Positions 10,521 through 23,093 are shown, counted from the stretch's first letter. The stretch is 64,000 bases of DNA from Trametes villosa (GCA_002964805.2 PUDQ02000033.1:992001-1056000), one strand, 5' to 3'. Program-made: numbers and translations. Notes: generated from the sequence alone by a model not told the origin.

Positions 10521-13500
10521 ATGGGCCTGGACATCCTGCTTGTCGGCTCGAGGGGCGCGCGCTGCAGCGCCCAGTGGTCCGCAAGCGCCGCCGCGGGCAG
10601 ACTGCACGGTGCGTGCCTTCTCTGCGCGCTGGCTAATAATCGAACCACTGACGGAGGGCCTGCGCGGTGTCATAGTCTCGTGCTCCTATCGCAAGTTTCA
10701 CACCGTAGCCCCCAGGCGTAACGCCCAGAGCGACGCTAGCACCAAGAATGCGACTCCCCCCGCCCAAGAGTTGCCAGGTGAGACCCACTTTGCCTGCGGC
10801 ACGACGGTGCTCGTGCTCGTCTTCGCGCAGCCACACTCACCCCGATCGATCAAGGTGTCCCGTACTCCTCCCTCAGGGTCGGCGTACCGCTAGAAATCTA
10901 TCCAAATGAACGACGCGTAGCTCTAACCCCCCAGAATGCATCGCTGCTCCTCAAGAAGGGATTCGCACAAGTGCTCGTAGAGAAGTCCGCCGGAATAGAG
11001 GCACAGTTCCTAGATGAACACTACAGAGCGGCCGGCGCGGTCGTCGTGGACCGGACCGAGCTATTCGAACGCTCCGACATCCTGCTCAAAGTCCGGCCGC
11101 CAGTCGTCGGCCAGGAGGCAGAATTGGTCAAGGACAGCAGCACGCTCATCTCGTTCCTGTACCCGAACCAAAACAAGGCTATAATCGAGGCGTTGGCGGC
11201 GAAGAAGGCGACCGCGTTCGCTATGGAGATGATACCCCGTATATCCCGTGCACAGGTGTTCGATGCCCTGAGGTAAGTGTTGTACGCCGGACTAACCGGC
11301 GGGCCGATGCTTATCATGGTATGCAGCTCTATGGCAAACATCGCTGGCTACAAGGCCGTCCTCGAGGCCGCCAACCACTTCGGACGTTTTCTCACTGGTC
11401 AGGTCACTGCTGCTGGGTACGTTACTCTCCACACATGTCATATGCTACTGCTCACCGCTCAATCATCCACAGAAAGGTACACAAGCACCCACGAAATGCG
11501 CTACATATACTGAAACCGGCCTACATAGATACCACCTTGTAAAGTCTTAGTTATCGGCGCTGGCGTCGCTGGCTTGAGTGCTATTGCTACCGTACGTTGA
11601 TGCGCATTTACAAGATTTCGTATGCTAACAGCTCGTTATAGGCTCGTCGCATGGGTGCGATTGTACGCGGCTTCGATACCCGCGCGGCTGCTCGCGAACA
11701 GGTCCAGTCCCTCGGCGCCGAATTCCTGGAGGTCCCCTTCGAGGAATCCGGTGAAGGCGGCGGAGGCTACGCGAAAGAGATGTCTAAGGAGTTCATCGAG
11801 GCGGAGATGGCTCTCTTCCTGGAACAATGCAAGGACGTCGATATTGTCATTACTACGGTAGGTGTCTGCCGCGTACCGTCTTTTGTTTTCACTGACGTCC
11901 CCTCCAGGCACTCATCCCCGGAAAGCCTGCACCAAAGCTGATCACTGAAGAGGTGCGTGCAAATTGAGATGGCCATAAATTACTTGCTTGCTGACTTCAC
12001 CATGTAGATGGTTGCTGCTATGAAGCAAGGCTCAGTCATCGTCGATCTCGCCGCGGAAACCGGAGGCAACTGCGCCGTTACCAAACCCGGAGAGCTGTAC
12101 GTGCACAAGGGTGTTAAAGTCGTCGGTAAGCACCCCATTGTTCCAACACGGCAAACAAGTACCAAGCCTTCTTCCAGGATACACCGACCTCCCGTCGCGT
12201 CTGCCCACGCAGTCCTCCACGCTCTACTCGAACAACGTCACCAAGTTCCTCCTCTCGATCGGCGGCGAAGGCCGGTTCGCCGTCAACCTCGAGGACGAGG
12301 TCGTCCGCGGCTCCATCGTCCTGCACAACGGCACCGCGCTCCCTCCCGCTCCACGCCCCGCGCCTCCCCCAGTAGCGCCTCCGAGCGCCGCGAAGGTCGC
12401 CGAGGCCGCCGAGGCGCACGCCCTCACGCCCTGGCAGAAGGCGACGCGCGAGGTCGCGCTCGTCTCGGGCGGGATGGGCTCCGTGATCGCGCTGGGGAAG
12501 CTGACGGGTCCGGCGTTCATGAGCAACTTCTTCACGTTTGGGCTGGCGGGCTTGATCGGGTACCGCGTTGTTTGGGGCGTCGCGCCTGCGCTGCACTCGC
12601 CGCTCATGTCGGTCACGAACGCTATCTCTGGTGGGTTCGCGTTTGGTTTGTTGGGTGGGTTTGACTGGGCTAATGTGGGTCGCGCATAGGTATGGTCGGT
12701 GTCGGAGGTATGTTTGTCATGGGTGGCGGCTACCTGCCCGCTACGATCCCGCAAGCTATGGGCGCCGCATCCGTTCTGTTGGCTAGCGTGAACGTCGCCG
12801 GCGGGTTCGTGATCACGAAGCGCATGCTCGACATGTTCAAGCGTCAGTGATACCTTCGTAGCTGCCTTGCATAGCGGCTAACCTGTTCTCGTTATGATAT
12901 ACAGGTGCCACCGATCCTCCGGAATACACCTGGCTCTACGGTATCCCTGCAATCATCTACACCGGCGGCTTCCTCTTCGCTGCGAGCACGGGCATGTCTG
13001 GTTTGGTCCAAGCTGGATACCTCACGAGCAGCGTCCTCTGCATCAGTGCGTATCACATCGTCCTAACTCATTAACCCACCTAACCCACCCTGTCCCGAAC
13101 CGCCAGGCTCTCTCTCCGGACTCGCCTCGCAAACGACCGCCCGACAAGGCAACATCCTCGGCATTCTCGGAGTAGGCTCGGGCATCCTCGCCTCCCTCGC
13201 CGCCGTCGGCTTCCCCCCAGAGGTCCTCGCACAGTTTGCTGCCGTGGCGGCGCTGGGCGGAACGGCTGGCACGATCATTGGCCGGCGGATTACTGCCATC
13301 GAGTTGCCGCAGATGGTCGCCGCTCTGCACTCCGTCGTCGGTCTTGCAGCGGTCATGACGAGTATCGCGAGCGTGCTTGCGGATCTTAGCCATGCGTCGA
13401 CGTTACACCTCGTCACTGCTTACCTCGGTGTCCTCATTGGTATGCACGCTCATCCATCTTTTACAACACCAAGGGGCTCAACGCGTTTGCTTAGGTGGTA

Positions 13501-15044
13501 TCACGTTCACCGGCTCGGTCGTCGCGTTCCTCAAGCTCGCCGGGCGCATGTCTTCAAGGCCGTTCAGGATCCCCGCCAAGCACCTGGTCAACTCGACTCT
13601 GCTCGGTGCTAACATCGCGTCTATGGGGGCCTTCGTGACCATGGCGCCTTCTGCGCCGCTCATTGCCGCGGGCTTCCTTGGAGCGAACACCGTTCTGAGT
13701 TTCATCAAGGGCTTCACGACGACTGCCGCCATTGGAGGGGCTGACATGCGTGAGTTTCGATTAGAGTTGAGAGCGCGGTGGCATGTATTGACATTTTGTG
13801 TCCATCAGCCGTGGTCATCACCGTGTTGAACGCGTACTCTGGCTTTGCACTCGTGGCGGAGGGTGCGTCATCTATCATCCTCACCCTACTGTATAGGCGA
13901 CCTAACCAGGCACCCGTCTTCACTGTTCAGGCTTCATGCTGGATAACCCGCTCCTTACAACCGTGGGCTCGCTGATCGGCGTCAGCGGTTCCATCCTGTC
14001 ATATATCATGGCACGTATCCGTCCACACCCAACCACACCCGTCAGATACTGATGCAAAATCGCAGTGCGTGGCCATGAACCGCACGTTGACGAACGTCCT
14101 CTTCGGCGGAATCAGCGCGCCCGCAAACCAGCCGGAACACAAGATCGAAGGCACTATCACGAAGACCAGTGTGGACGACACGGTGGATGCCCTGCTCAAC
14201 GCGGAGAGCGTCATTCTGGTATGCAACACCGCTCAGGACTGTTGGGTGGACGTTTCTCTGATGCTGGCTGCGATCTACAGGTTGTGGGTTATGGTATGGC
14301 TGTCGCGAAAGCGCAATATGCCATTGCGGATATCGTCAGCTACCTGAGGTCCAAGGGCATCGAGACCCGCTTCGCAATTCACCCCGTCGCTGGAAGGTAA
14401 CGTGGTGGCACACCTGTGACCGTGATCGTCTGCTCACTTGGCATGGTATTCAGGATGCCCGGCCAGTGCAATGTCCTGCTCGCGGAGGCTTCGGTCCCAT
14501 ACGATAGTGAGAAGCCCGTCCACACCCGCCTCCTACGCGTACTGGCATGCTGACCCTCCCTGCCCCAAGTCGTGCACGAGATGGACGAGATCAACGACGA
14601 CTTCGGGAGCACGGACGTGACGCTCGTCATCGGCGCGAACGACACCGTGAACCCGATCGCGCTCGAGCCGGGCTCGCCCATCGCGGGCATGCCCGTCCTG
14701 CACGCGTGGAAGAGCAAGCAGGTCATCGTCATGAAGCGCGGCATGTCCAGCGGCTACGGTGCGCCTTCTCCCTCTCTCTTCCTCTCCCACCAAGGCTGGT
14801 GCCTTGGCTCGGCGGGCTGCTTGCTCACGGCGGATACATTGTCCACAGCCGACGTGCCGAACCCGATGTTCTTCATGCCGGGCACGAAGATGCTCTTCGG
14901 CGACGCGAAGGAGACGTGCGAGGGTAAGTCTCTTCCGTGTGGTCTCCTGACTCCGCGCAGCATCGTCGCTGACCCCTCCTCCCTCTCCGCTTGTGCTCGT
15001 CTGCAGCGATCAAGAAGGGCCTCGAGTCGCGTGCCTCCTCGTGA
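10521..15044 (+). CDS. NNT: NAD(P) transhydrogenase, mitochondrial
   Basis: Twenty-two exons give 1086 aa. The enzyme couples hydride transfer between NADH and NADP+ to proton movement across the inner mitochondrial membrane. The alpha and beta parts are fused in the eukaryotic order: presequence (residues 1 to about 60, Arg/Ser-rich), NAD domain ([18 protein letters not shown], then [16 protein letters not shown]), a membrane domain of many helices, and an NADP domain ([19 protein letters not shown], then [10 protein letters not shown]). Exon starts and ends: 10521-10608, 10676-10777, 10831-11272, 11327-11416, 11473-11476, 11529-11591, 11642-11857, 11908-11952, 12008-12125, 12178-12630, 12690-12842, 12905-13045, 13107-13439, 13495-13749, 13809-13862, 13931-14010, 14066-14218, 14281-14396, 14454-14506, 14570-14758, 14849-14923, 15007-15044. 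The third exon could instead start at 10855 in the same frame. One exon is 4 bases, and one intron (14011-14065) begins with GC. Confidence 0.95.
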
Positions 15045-16194
15045 TCGCACTACGCCTGTGTTGGATCGGGGGGGAGCGGTGTATATTGCTGATCTGTTGT
15101 ATGTATGTATCAATATCAGTTCCAGTGCTCGCGTGCCAAGACATGCTGTATACATATCCGCCCTCAGGGTGCCTTCTGAGTTCTCGCCTCTTCTCGCGGT
15201 ACGCGGCGTCGAGATTCGCGGAGTAACCGCTGCCGCTGTCAAAATGAGAGCTTCGGCGGCGGGCGCTGTTCCTGGGCCACCCAGGCGCGCGATCGACCAC
15301 AGACACTCTCCCACCGGCACCGCGCAACATCAACATGTCGCACAAAGTCCTGGCTTGAACGCGCAGCATCACTCTGTGTCCGTGATGCTTCGCATTGGGC
15401 TCCCATGAGGGCCGTGTCCCACAATGCCTGCGAAGCCTTCTGACGCGACGTCGGGTCCGTTTCTGATCAGGTTTGCATTGCGTACGAGTGCTACGGGAAG
15501 CGGGATGAATAGCGAAGTGCGCGCGCGCCGCACCACGCGGCCGCACGCGCAACCCCGAAGCGCCGCCGCGGTTCGGTTTCGCCACCGCGCGCATTGCGCA
15601 ATACCGTGGCGTCGAAGAGCCCATACGTATACGTTATAGAGGGGGCGGGCGAAGTCGTAGTAGTATGGTAGTGGTATGTGGAGTCCAGCTGCGGCGACCC
15701 GAGGCGAAGCGAATCGAAAGCGGTGCGAGGTCCAAGCAGCTACTAGTGCGCGGGGCGATGTAAAACAAAAAGTACGGGAACGGGCAACGCGGCGGGACGT
15801 CTAAAGGGCGGTACGAGTAAGATAGAGGGGCGGCGGGGGCGAACGCGCGTGCGGGGAAACCGAAGTGCGAATGTGCAGGAAGGTCCGCGGCGGAGCAAGC
15901 GCAGCGCGCGCAAGGCAGGGAAGGTAGGTGGGTGGGTGAGGGGCGGGGACGGGGGCGGGATAATATAATAATATACGGTCCAGTTACTGTCTCAAAAAGT
16001 CTTTGCCAAGTAGCTGGACGGGAAGTCACTTCTCCGGGCCGTCGTCGTCGTCTTCGTCGTCGTCTTCGTCGTCGTCGCTGTCGCGTTCCTTGTTCCTGTT
16101 CGTTTCTCGTTTTCTCTCGTCTCGTCGCGGGGGTAGCGCGGGCCGCGCGCAGTCGTAGCGGGATGTCCAAGCATGCAAGCCCGAGCTCGACAAG
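15045..16194. other. Convergent intergenic region
   Basis: 1.15 kb between two genes that converge, so it holds two 3' ends. AT-rich ATAATA runs lie near 15960, and a trinucleotide repeat at 16041-16080 is listed separately. No supported gene. Confidence 0.5.
16041..16080. repeat. GTC/TTC trinucleotide microsatellite
   Basis: About 13 trinucleotide units, mostly GTC with interspersed TTC, just beyond the stop codon of the nucleotide-sugar transporter gene. On the minus strand it would lie in the 3' UTR. Confidence 0.8.
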
Positions 16195-17952
16195 TCATGA
16201 ACGGTGCTCCTCTTGTGCAGCCTCAGGGAGCGTGCCCATCGCGCTCGCCGGTCTTGACGAGAGCGCGCTCGGTGGCCGTGTCGAGGGATACGACGCCGAG
16301 GGCGACACCGACGCATACAGCCCCGACGCGTGTGGCGGGAGGTACGACGCGCCCTCCGAGATGACGAACGAGCCCGAGCCGGACCGCGTGAAATAGTGCG
16401 CGAGCCGTGTCGCCGCACGCGACGCGCGCAGCGGCGCGGGGAAGAACGGCACGGGGTCGTCCTCCTTGCGCTTGCCGAGCAGGCCCTTCTCGAGGAGCTG
16501 CGGGAAGAACGGCGCCTCGCGCTCGACGGGCGAGCCGGGGTACGACTTGGACGCGCCCGCGGGCGCGGACGTGAGCGAGCAGAGCGACGACGTCGACGCG
16601 CGGCGCGAGACGGACATGTTCGTCGTCGCGAGCTCGAGCGCGGACGCGGAGGTGTTGCGCGCGCACGAGGAGGGGCGGCGCCATCCCCAGCCCCAGCCGG
16701 AGCGGCACTCCTTCCCGTACAGGTTGTCGCCCGCGGGCGCGTCAGGCTGGTTGTACATCCAGGTCGCGACGAGGACGACGGTGGAGCCGAGGACGAACGC
16801 GATTGTGATCTGGAAGTTGAAGAGCGCGACGGAGGCGAGGAACGAGATGACGATGCTCAGGCTCGTCGCGAAGCCCTTCAGGATGTTGTCCGCGTACTTG
16901 ATGACAAGCGCGGTGAGGAGGCCGCCGAGCACCTGCGTGAGGACCGTCGCCCATGCCCAGAACCCGAAGTTCGCGAACAGCTGCTGGAGCCAGCCGGGAG
17001 CGGGTCCAGATGGGGTCGAGGGCGAGAACAGGATGGGGACGAGCGCCGGGAGGAGCGAGAAGAGCGAAAGCTGGACGTTGCGTACCCAGAGATCGGTCTG
17101 CGAGCCCTTCAGGACCATCTCGAAGTACACGCCCGCGAGGCCGGACGTGAAGCACGCCATCACGACCGCCATGAAGCCCTTGAACGCGTTCATGTCGTGC
17201 TCCGAGCTGCTCGAGCGCGTCGTCTGAATCTGGACGATGCCGACGCCGATGGCGAGGAAGAGCAGCGCGAGCCACTTGGTCGGGCTCAGCCTCTTGCGGA
17301 GGAGGAGCACCGAGAACGCGGCAGTGGTGAGGATCTTCATCTGGTAGCTGACCTGGAACGTCGCGGCCTCGAGGTTCGACACGGCGACGAACTGGAGATT
17401 ATTTTGGATCACGTATAGGATAGCGGGGATGGAGAGCTTCCAGCAGTCCGCCCGGAAGACCTCCTTGCCAAGGCGCCGGAAGCGGTAGAAGAGCACGCGC
17501 GGGTTCCAGAGCGAGTTGCCAGACGCCGAGTTCGGGGAGCAGTAGTCGAGGCGCATGAATGCGACCGAGAGGGAGATGGACCCCTTGAGGAGCTCGGTGA
17601 GCAGTACTGCGGACGCAGCGGAGTAGGTGTGCGACGGCGCGCTGGACACGCGCGAGTAGTGCATGATGAGCGTGAGCAGCGCGTTTTGGACTGCCAGAGT
17701 CACCAATCTGCACAGGGCGCATAGAGGGTCAGGATGAGGGGGGATAACGCGAAAAGGACGCGTGTCGACTCACGAGACATATTTGAGAGGCATGCCGCAT
17801 ATTGTTGGTACGGCGGCCTGCGACTCGCTGGCCAAGTCCGTCTGCTCCTTCTCAAAACTCACGCTGCCCTCGGGCGTGCGTGGACTGCGGGGCTCGCTGG
17901 GGAGGTGGCCTGCATGCTGGGGGAGGAGCGCGTATTCCTGGTGCTGCGACAT
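16195..17952 (-). CDS. UDP-galactose/nucleotide-sugar transporter
   Basis: Two exons (17774-17952, 16195-17707) give 563 aa. Members of SLC35A exchange UDP-sugars for UMP across the Golgi membrane. The family words are clear: LVTLAVQNALLTLIMHYSR at the start of the membrane domain, YVIQNNLQFVAVSNLEAATF, QMKILTTA, GLAGVYFEMVLK and KYADNILKGFATSLSIV. About ten transmembrane segments fit between residues 58 and 380. The first 60 residues are a soluble N-terminus. The last 180 or so residues form an unusually long Ser/Pro-rich cytosolic tail. The exon 1 junction restores KYVS-LVTLAVQN, as expected for the family. UDP-galactose and UDP-GlcNAc carriers cannot be told apart here. Confidence 0.92.
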
Positions 17953-19325
17953 GGGTGGGGCACGACGACTGTAGTCTATGGGACGGGACGCGGGTATCGG
18001 GTGCGTTCTGGGTATGTGTCGTCGTGGGGCGTGGCAAGAAGACCAGCGTGCGCTGCAGCTGGGGCGCGAGCAGGCGGGGGGAAGGCGGGGGCGGGGGCGG
18101 GGCGGGCGGAGGAAGAGATGAGGAGGAGGGCGAGGGCGAAGGAGAAGCGTGGCGGAGGTCGAACCGCTTTTGAGATCCCCGCCAGGCCGCGGCTAGGCGC
18201 CCGCCGCCTGCGCCTCCGGGCGGCAAAACCCATCACCGACCGTCGTCGCCCCCTTTCTGATGATTGCATATTGCCCCCGCCCGACCCAAACAAGAGGATG
18301 TGTTTTCATGAACTCATCAGCTCGCCTGCCGCTGCATATCTCCTTCGCGCGCTGACGTACGGGGCAGCCAGTCCCTCTCCACAACATACCATTCCCCGCG
18401 CGCTGGTCCCAGATAGCGCACCTCGCGAGCTCGCATACAGCAACCCCAGTCACGCAGGCGATGCCCTCCGAATCTGAGAATCTCTGGTCAATGTTACGCA
18501 GCTGCTGCCGCTTCGTTAACGCGCCCATCTAGCGCTGCTCCAACCCCCCTATCGTCAGTCTTCCTTGACCCGCCGCAGCACGCGAACGCCGAGCGCGGGC
18601 CCGGCCGGCGTCGTGGGACGCGTTCCCGCCGCCTCTGGAGGACGATCTGGCACCGCCCCGGAGCCCTTCCAGGTGTGCGCCGTGCGTCCTCGGCCGCGGG
18701 CGCGCACCTCTCCCCCCTCGAGCACGCGGACGGCCTCCGATCATCCGGTGCATCTTGCCCGGTGGCGGCCTGGCAGATCGCGCAGAGGGCGTGAAGGAAT
18801 CTGGCTGTGGGATGTGGCGCCGAATTTCATGCGCCATGGCAGCGGTTGCGCGCAGTGTTGCTGTCCGAGGGGTGGCACACCACTGCACAGACATGGACGG
18901 GCGTCGTGTGAGGCGTTGGACTGGTCGGCCCCGGAACGCGGTGGAATAGCGTTTGCTTGGCCGTGGTGGCGTCCGCTCTCCCAGCGCGCGCCCGTGATGG
19001 CGCATCGCATCCCGTTATGGGCGACACCCTCCCAAACTCTAATCGGTCCTCCTTCAGGCAAGCCAGCGACCTTATCGGACGACGTCATCGATCCATCTCG
19101 CCTTGCGATAGCTCACCGCGTCGTCGCCTCAGAAGCACGGCAAATATGACATACCACAGGCATCGCAACACGCCCGCGAACGACGTCATCGGCCGGCGTC
19201 CACAAAGAACATCGCCTGGCGCGTGTGCTCACCTCAGCCTCTCCCCGCCGCCGAAGCCCGGGACGGCGAACGCACCCACGCACCCATCCCGGTCGTATCC
19301 CAACACGCCTGAGGCCTGGCTAGCG
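17953..19325. other. Intergenic, no gene seen
   Basis: 1.37 kb upstream of the transporter and downstream of APE1. GC-rich, with several overlapping open frames on both strands (for example 18565-19149) that lack family matches or consistent splicing. It should hold the transporter promoter. Confidence 0.45.
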
Positions 19326-21266
19326 TCACAGAGAGCCGTCGAGCTCCATGACCACAGGGCAGTGGTCCGACGCGCCGTATATCTCCCCCCGTATCTCGCA
19401 CATCTTCACCCGCTCCGCAAGCCGTTCGCTCACCACGACTGCGCCAAGGCGAAACAAAGCACGTCAGCGACACAGCGCAGAGCCACCCGCCAAACGCACT
19501 CACACATGTCCAGCCGCCAACCAATCCCCTTCTCCCTGCAGTTGAAGCGGTACGAAAAGTACGTGTAGTGCTTCAGCGCGGGGTGCAGCTTCCGCCACAC
19601 GTCCACGAACCGCGGCGCGTCAGTCTCCACCTCCTCGGACGCGTTCAGTATCCGCGCGAACGAGCTCGTCTCAGCCTCCGTGTACCCCGGCGTCTTGTTC
19701 CAGTTCGGCTTGGGGTTCGTGAGATCTGCCCAGCCGCGCACACGATATGTCAGCGCACGCGCACCGCAAAGAGCTTCGCACTGGGGCGACAATTGATGCA
19801 GCGCAAAACAGGGTGCCGCGTGCGCAGCCGATACCCTGGCGGCGCGCAGTCTGCAATGCAACAGGGCACAGACTTACCGAGCGCGGTGGGAGCGACGTTC
19901 AGGTCACCCGTCCATATCACGGGCTTCTTCTTGTCGAGCTCCCGGATGTACGCCTCGAAGTGCGTGTTCCACTCCTTCTTGGCGTCCAGCGTCTGCAATA
20001 CCGCACGTCATAGTGTGAGAGCGTGTCAGTGCTTCTGCGTTCTAGCGGACGCGCGGGCGCCCGCGAAGCTGGAAGCCGGGGGGGGACGAACCTTGAGGCC
20101 CGTGCCGGCGTTCACGACATACGTCCCGACGAGGTAGCAGCCCGCGAACTCGAGCGTCACGATCCGGCCCTTCACGCTCTTCGGGTCTGGGTGCCCGGGC
20201 AGGGCGTAGTCCACCGAAAGGGGATCGACCTTGGACAGGATCGCCGTTCCTGCTGAAAGTCCCGCGGGCCTCAGCCACGCCGCTGCGGAGAGTACGCCCA
20301 TTAGGGCACGCGCACTCACAGTAGGTCTTCTTGTCCGAGATCGACCAGTACCGGTGCGCGAAGCGGGCGGCGAGTGCCGGGTCGACGGGTTCGTTATTCA
20401 CCTAAGTCCATGGGGTGTGAGGCCGCGCGGGGAACGGGGCTGCGGAGGCTTCCGGTCGGAGAACGCACCTTCGTCTCCGTGAGGACGAGCACGTCCGGAT
20501 CTTCCGCTTCGACGTAGTACTTGAAGCCCTGCCGTGCCGCATCTGGTCAGCGTCCCGAGTAACCTAGACCGTGCCGCAGCTACACCGCTCAATACAGAGT
20601 TGCAGGGGCACTTTCCCTGCACGCACCGCGCCTCCGCGCCCCAAGTACAGAAGTACACTTTCCCTGCACACACCGCGCCAGGGGGCGGCACGGTCGTACG
20701 ACCGCCACGTTCCGACGCACCTTCTTCTGCGCCGCGGCAAGCCCGCAGATGTTCCACGTCGCGATCCGAACGGTGCCCTCGCTCTTCGGCGGGAACTGCA
20801 CGTCCACCGGGAGCACCTTGTTCGTCGGCTGCGCGCCGTCCTTGGCCTCCGCGCCGCCCTCTTCTGCCTGGTCCTTCGCCTTCGCCTTCCCCGCCGCAGC
20901 CTTGCCCTTGGGCTTGGCGGGCTTTGCTGCGGCCTTGCTCTGCGTCTTGCGCTTCTTCGCCGCGGGCGCCTTCTCTTGTGAGTGTGAAGAGCCCTCGCCC
21001 TCTGAGCCGGACTCGAAGTGCGACTCTGTGGAGGGGGAGGGCGAGGGCGAGGCGGCTTTGCGTTTGGCGGCTGCGCGTTTGGGAGGCATCGCTGGCGGTG
21101 TGGTACTCGTAGTGTACGCAAGCCTGCAGCTTAGCAACGGGCGTAAGGGTGTACGTTTGTTGAAGGTGGTCGCCCTGTATGGCAGCGGATATGTAAAACG
21201 CGTCGGGAGGGTGGAGGGACGCGTGCGGGAGGCGGAGGTGAGGGTGCGGAGGAAAGACGCGCTCAT
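19326..21266 (-). CDS. APE1: AP endonuclease, ExoIII/APE1 family
   Basis: Seven exons (20721-21266, 20469-20528, 20320-20401, 20092-20252, 19878-19992, 19504-19725, 19326-19438) give 432 aa. It cuts DNA 5' of abasic sites in base-excision repair. Active-site motifs appear in order: IATWNICGL, the metal Glu in [14 protein letters not shown] with the catalytic Asp and Asn, and the terminal [11 protein letters not shown] with the Asp-His pair. The first 59 residues are Arg/Ser/Thr-rich and nearly free of acidic residues, like a mitochondrial presequence. An internal ATG at 21089 then starts [11 protein letters not shown], which looks like a nuclear localisation signal, followed by a Lys/Ala-rich linker. 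The ATG at 21266 is the first in frame. The two starts suggest mitochondrial and nuclear forms. Confidence 0.93.
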
Positions 21267-21712
21267 GCGGGGAAGCGCGCGTTGCGTGAACGCGATCGAG
21301 ATCGGTGCCACAGACGCGTTTACCTCCGCCGCCCCTCGGACGCGCTTGTGGCAAACGCTCTGCCGGTGAAGTTCGCGTTCAGACTGGCAACGGCCTTACT
21401 GGACATTTCATGCGATATCGGAGGACATGTGGCGGCTTGCGCTGCGATCCGACGAATTGCCAGGCGCGCCGGCGCCGCTCACCACAGGTCCTGGAACGTC
21501 GGGCGACTGCGACACACATCACACCACGGGCTCGGACAAACCACACCATTCCAATCTCCCTGATATCTGTCATGTTACATGGACCAGGCAGTCATACAAG
21601 ATGGCGCGGGCGGTGCACGCGCGGTGCGCCGACTCCAAGATATTCTACAATCCGGACCACCTTCTGTGACCTCCCGAATCCATGTACGCAGAGGCACGCC
21701 CTACTATGGAGG
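21267..21712. other. Intergenic, APE1 promoter
   Basis: 446 bases between the APE1 start and the OTU1 stop, both genes being on the minus strand. No gene seen. Confidence 0.5.
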
Positions 21713-23093
21713 CTAGTACTCCCCGAACTCGACATGGCCGGTCTCCGAGGCGTGTGCACGAGCCTCCTTCTCGCCCTTGAGGCCTTTCCCACAGATCTGT
21801 GACGTCCGCTCTCGTCAACACCCCACGTTCCGCAAAGACCGGATAAAACAGTCCGCACCTGGCACTTCAGCTCAAACGTTGCCGTATTCGTGTACGCCCT
21901 CTTCGCCCTCAATGCGTCCGCCAGCTTCTTTGCCGCCTTCAGCATCTCGTCCTCCTCTTCTCCCCCCGCGCCGCGGCTCATGATGGTCTGGTGGAAGTCA
22001 CTCGGGGCGTCGAGCATCGGCGCCGCGCTCGTCGCGTCGTAGTGGATACCCGAGTATATGAGGATCGCGCGGTTTCCCGAATCCTGCGCGGGCGGCGGCG
22101 AGAAGCGGTCGACGCGCCCGGTCTCGACGTCGACGGACGCGATCTCCGTGCTGTAGTGCTCGGCGAGGATGGCGAGCTCGATGGCGCCGCCCCATGCGGT
22201 GGGCTTGAGGATGGTTTGGATGTACTCTTCGCGCGGGCGGCTGCGCGGGGCGAGAGTAGCATGCGGGGGATGAAGGAGGACGCGAGGGGTTGAGTAGAGT
22301 CCGGAGCGCGGGAGAGGTTACGGTGCGCACCCGAGGATGGCCTCGTCCCACTTCACGGGGTCCTTCTGGATCGCATCCGCAACGACTTCAAGCCGACCAT
22401 AGCATGAGTCCCGAGCGGTCTCATAACATCGCGCGCAAGGGGCACTCACTTTTCCGGATACTCTGCGCCTTGCCCATGTCCTGCTCGAATATAAGCGCAA
22501 TCGACGAGAACAGACACGAGTTGTCGTCCGGCACAACCTACACCCTCCGTCAGCACCCTCTCCGCCACACCCCACCCCCGCACTCGCGCGCGGACGTACT
22601 CGGTGGACGAGATACCCATTGCTCGTGAGCACGTGCTCGGGGCCGTCGCCCTTCTGGCCAGGTCTTGACACGGGCGCAGGCGAGCGCACCTGCGAGGCCG
22701 TCATGCCTGTCATTGCGGCAGCTGGGGTCGGCGCGGCTGAGGATGCGCCCGAGGTCGCGCGGGGCGGTTGCGCGATGCCGTGCGTGAGCCCGGCGGAGGA
22801 GCGCTGGGTCACGACGAGCTGCTCGCCCTGCTTGAGGCCGAGGCTCTCGATGGGGAGTTCGGGGACGAGCGTGAGCGGGTGCGGTGGGTAGCCTGCTTTC
22901 ACTGCGTATATGCTAGGTGTGAGCGCGATGGCTAGAGAGAGCACGAGAAGAGCGGAGACGGACGTTCTTGCTGTGAGGGTGGGATTTCTGTGGCTGCGAA
23001 TATCTCCTGCTGGAGGTCCTGGACCGTCGCGGTGGAGAGGTCGACCTGGATGGTGGTGACGCCCTTGGGATGGCGCAGGCGCACGGGTGCCAT
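21713..23093 (-). CDS. OTU1: Ubiquitin thioesterase OTU1 (YOD1)
   Basis: Six exons (22964-23093, 22600-22901, 22450-22536 plus base 22537, 22331-22385, 21859-22240, 21713-21796) give 346 aa. OTU1 trims ubiquitin chains and works with Cdc48/p97. The layout is an N-terminal UBX-like domain (VRLRHPKGVTTIQVDL), a Pro/Ala-rich linker, the OTU domain and a C-terminal C2H2 finger (CQICGKGL, then HASETGH). The OTU domain keeps the catalytic Cys152 in PDDNSCLFSS and His258 in SGIHYDA. The splice after CQ places both finger cysteines across one intron. Length matches known OTU1 proteins. The donor of intron 1 is the weaker GTCCGT, but only that choice gives the family frame ELKAGYPP. Confidence 0.93.

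Noticed and set aside
8765..15044. A metabolic gene cluster of reductase, aldolase and transhydrogenase
   Set aside because: The genes have separate promoters and unrelated roles, and the transhydrogenase is a general mitochondrial enzyme.
16330..17418. 362-codon open frame on the plus strand
   Set aside because: Antisense to the nucleotide-sugar transporter, Arg/Glu-rich, with no independent evidence.
18565..19149. 194-codon open frame upstream of the nucleotide-sugar transporter
   Set aside because: Competing frames of similar length on the other strand and no family match. It probably lies in promoter DNA.
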